Origin: JAENVU01 sp963756815
Lineage (GTDB): Bacteria > Actinomycetota > Acidimicrobiia > IMCC26256 > JAENVU01
Assembly (NCBI GenBank): GCA_963756815.1
Contig: CAVWPR010000048.1
Span: 62,001 to 126,000, forward strand
DNA: 64,000 nucleotides
Direction of reading: 5' to 3'
The position numbers and the translations under genes were made by a program. Under the pieces are notes generated by a model. The model was not told where the DNA came from, did no database searches, and worked only from the letters and a program-made list of their open reading frames with translations. Below are positions 62,716 through 64,000 of the stretch, in pieces. The stretch's first letter is position 1. Every line of letters starts with the position of its first letter.

Positions 62716-62774
62716 GAGCCCGACGCTGCGCTGATCTGCGCGGTGGTTCGCCGCCGCGCGACCGCGTCGGGCTC
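62716..62774. terminator. Nested hairpins between convergent murA and acyl-CoA dehydrogenase genes
   Basis: Outer arms 62716-62726 and 62764-62774 are an 11-bp perfect inverted repeat (GAGCCCGACGC). Inside, 62738-62746 pairs with 62751-62759 as a 9-bp stem (one G-T) capped by TTCG, a very stable tetraloop. On the other strand the loop reads CGAA. Position between convergent genes suggests a bidirectional terminator. The right outer arm overlaps the dehydrogenase stop. Confidence 0.6.
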
Positions 62775-64000
62775 AGGTGGGCCAGGCGCGGGCGAGGATC
62801 GCCGCGGCGTCGACGCCCGCGGGCAGCGTGCCGAACGTGACGCCGTGGTCGCCGGCCAGCCGGGTGGCACAGAACGCGTCGGCGACGGCGGCCGGGGCGT
62901 GGCGGACGAGGAGCGAGCCCGCGAGCGTGAGGGCGAGCCGCTCGGTGAGCCGGCGGGCCTGCCGCTGGGCATCCGGGCCGGCCGCGCCCGCGAGCTCGAC
63001 GAGCGTCGTGTCGAGGTCGGTGACCGCCCGGTCGAGGCGGGCGTCGGCGCCTGTGGCGAGGGCGATCTCGGCGCGCACGGCGTCGAGCGCACCGGGCTCG
63101 CGGCCCACCGCCCGCAGGACGTCGAGCGCGATCACGTTGCCCGACCCCTCCCAGATGCCGTTGAGCGGACTCTCGCGGAAGAGACGGGGGAGCCCGGACT
63201 CCTCCACGTAGCCCGCGCCGCCGAGACACTCCAGTGCCTCGACCACCACCACCGGCTGACGCTTGCACACCCAGTACTTCGCCACCGCGGTCGCGAGGCG
63301 GCGGAACGCCGCCTCGCTGCCGGCCGCCGCATCGGTCGAGCCGTCGGTCGCCACGGTGTCGTAGGCGCGGGCGAGCCGGAGCATCAACGTGGTCGCGGCC
63401 TCGGACTCGATCGCGAGGTCGGCCAGCACCTGCTGCATCAGCGGCTGGTCGGCGAGCCGGCGGCCGAACGCCGACCGGTGCGCGGTGTGGTGCAGGGCCT
63501 GGACGAGCGCGGCCCGCATCCCGGCCGACGAGCCGATCACGCAGTCGAGCCGCGTGTGGTTCACCATCGTGATGATCGTCGCGATGCCACGGCCCTCGTC
63601 GCCGACCCGCTCGCCCCACACGTCGTCGAACTCGATCTCACCGGACGCGTTCGAGCGGTTGCCGAGCTTGTCCTTCAGCCGCTGGATGTGCACCGGGTTG
63701 CGGGTGCCGTCGGGGCGGTAGCGGGGGACCGCGAAGCACGTGATCCCGGCGTCGGTGTTGGCCAGCATGAGGAACAGGTCCGAGCCCGGCGCGGAGCAGA
63801 ACCACTTGTGCCCGGTGAGCCGGTAGCCGTCGCCGTCGGGCACCGCGCGCGACGTGTTGGCGCGCACGTCGGAGCCGCCCTGCTTCTCGGTCATCGCCAT
63901 GCCGGCGATCGCGCCCTGCTTCTCCGGCGCGGGCCGGTACGACGGGTCGTAGGTGCGCCCGGTGAGCCGCGGCTCCCAGACCGCCGCGGTGCTCGGCGCG
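62773..64000 (-). CDS. AidB-like acyl-CoA dehydrogenase, C-terminal part (runs off the window)
   Basis: About 408 residues are present; the start lies beyond 64000. Visible are EPRLTGRTYDPSYRPA, GMAMTEKQGGSDVRANTSRA (the FAD/substrate middle domain signature), LTGHKWFCSAPGSDLFLMLA, RNPVHIQRLKDKLGNRSNAS, EGRGIATIITMVNHTRLDCV, SAFGRRLADQPLMQQVLADL, ALECLGGAGYVEESGLPRLF and SPLNGIWEGSGNVIALDVLR with the usual catalytic-region WEGSGN. The KLGNRSNAS and MTEKQGGSDVR motifs place it with the AidB/isovaleryl-type branch. Some AidB proteins protect DNA in alkylation response, and others act on acyl-CoA. No evidence here separates the two. Confidence 0.9.
   Translation of the reverse strand, partial: APSTAAVWEPRLTGRTYDPSYRPAPEKQGAIAGMAMTEKQGGSDVRANTSRAVPDGDGYRLTGHKWFCSAPGSDLFLMLANTDAGITCFAVPRYRPDGTRNPVHIQRLKDKLGNRSNASGEIEFDDVWGERVGDEGRGIATIITMVNHTRLDCVIGSSAGMRAALVQALHHTAHRSAFGRRLADQPLMQQVLADLAIESEAATTLMLRLARAYDTVATDGSTDAAAGSEAAFRRLATAVAKYWVCKRQPVVVVEALECLGGAGYVEESGLPRLFRESPLNGIWEGSGNVIALDVLRAVGREPGALDAVRAEIALATGADARLDRAVTDLDTTLVELAGAAGPDAQRQARRLTERLALTLAGSLLVRHAPAAVADAFCATRLAGDHGVTFGTLPAGVDAAAILARAWPT

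Overview
The window is high-GC DNA (roughly 70% or more G+C by eye) with densely packed genes on both strands. It fits an actinobacterium. The gene content (GlgE with a TreS-maltokinase fusion, a wecA-atp cluster, DUF3039, a MurA with Asp in place of the catalytic Cys) points to the Actinomycetota. Acidimicrobiia is my best guess, but I did no database search. I see no rRNA, tRNA, CRISPR array, insertion sequence or prophage, and no gene-free stretch longer than about 300 bases.

Layout. (1) 1-1.8 kb, minus strand: a thiolase-like fragment and two tandem RecB/Cas4-like nuclease-fold proteins. (2) 1.9-19.8 kb: a cell-surface and glycan region. It holds a DUF4012 membrane protein, a tiny LPFTG-anchored surface protein, a polyprenyl-phosphate sugar transferase, two secreted murein hydrolases (PGRP amidase and glucosaminidase) that each carry six PLL-type propeller repeats, a GT39-like membrane glycosyltransferase, a GT2-methyltransferase fusion, several GT4 enzymes, a coiled-coil methyltransferase, and the Wzm/Wzt ABC exporter pair. 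(3) 19.9-30.8 kb: glyA, a wecA-like gene, and a complete F1Fo ATP synthase operon (two small I/Z-type genes, then atpB-E-F-H-A-G-D-C). (4) 30.8-47.6 kb: glpX, then glgX facing a six-gene overlapping operon in the order glgE, treS-mak, malQ, glgB, treZ, treY. Together these can interconvert trehalose, maltose-1-phosphate and branched alpha-glucan. (5) 47.6-64 kb: an LLM flavin oxidoreductase, an SDR, an esterase, an acyl-CoA mutase large subunit, a small glycan-type block (two methyltransferases, an alpha-toroid protein, a GT4), an S9 peptidase, an alpha/beta hydrolase, DUF3039, a stand-alone class III nucleotidyl cyclase domain, an enoyl-CoA hydratase, a membrane protein, murA, and the end of an AidB-like acyl-CoA dehydrogenase.

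Two properties affect how everything should be read. First, about twenty genes, including single-copy essential ones such as atpD, atpH and atpC, are broken by single-base shifts that are mostly one extra G or C. I take these as sequencing errors and give coordinates for the restored genes. Second, at least a dozen genes have a TA(G/C)NNT hexamer ending 6-10 bases before the start codon and no ribosome-binding site, the pattern expected of leaderless transcripts. I used this to choose starts.

I found no clearly new defence or mobile system. The most unusual items are the matched pair of six-repeat PLL-propeller murein hydrolases inside a glycan locus, a coupled mini-ORF repeating the first seven residues of AtpA, the single-operon trehalose/alpha-glucan cycle, and the LPFTG mini-protein with its own well-formed promoter.
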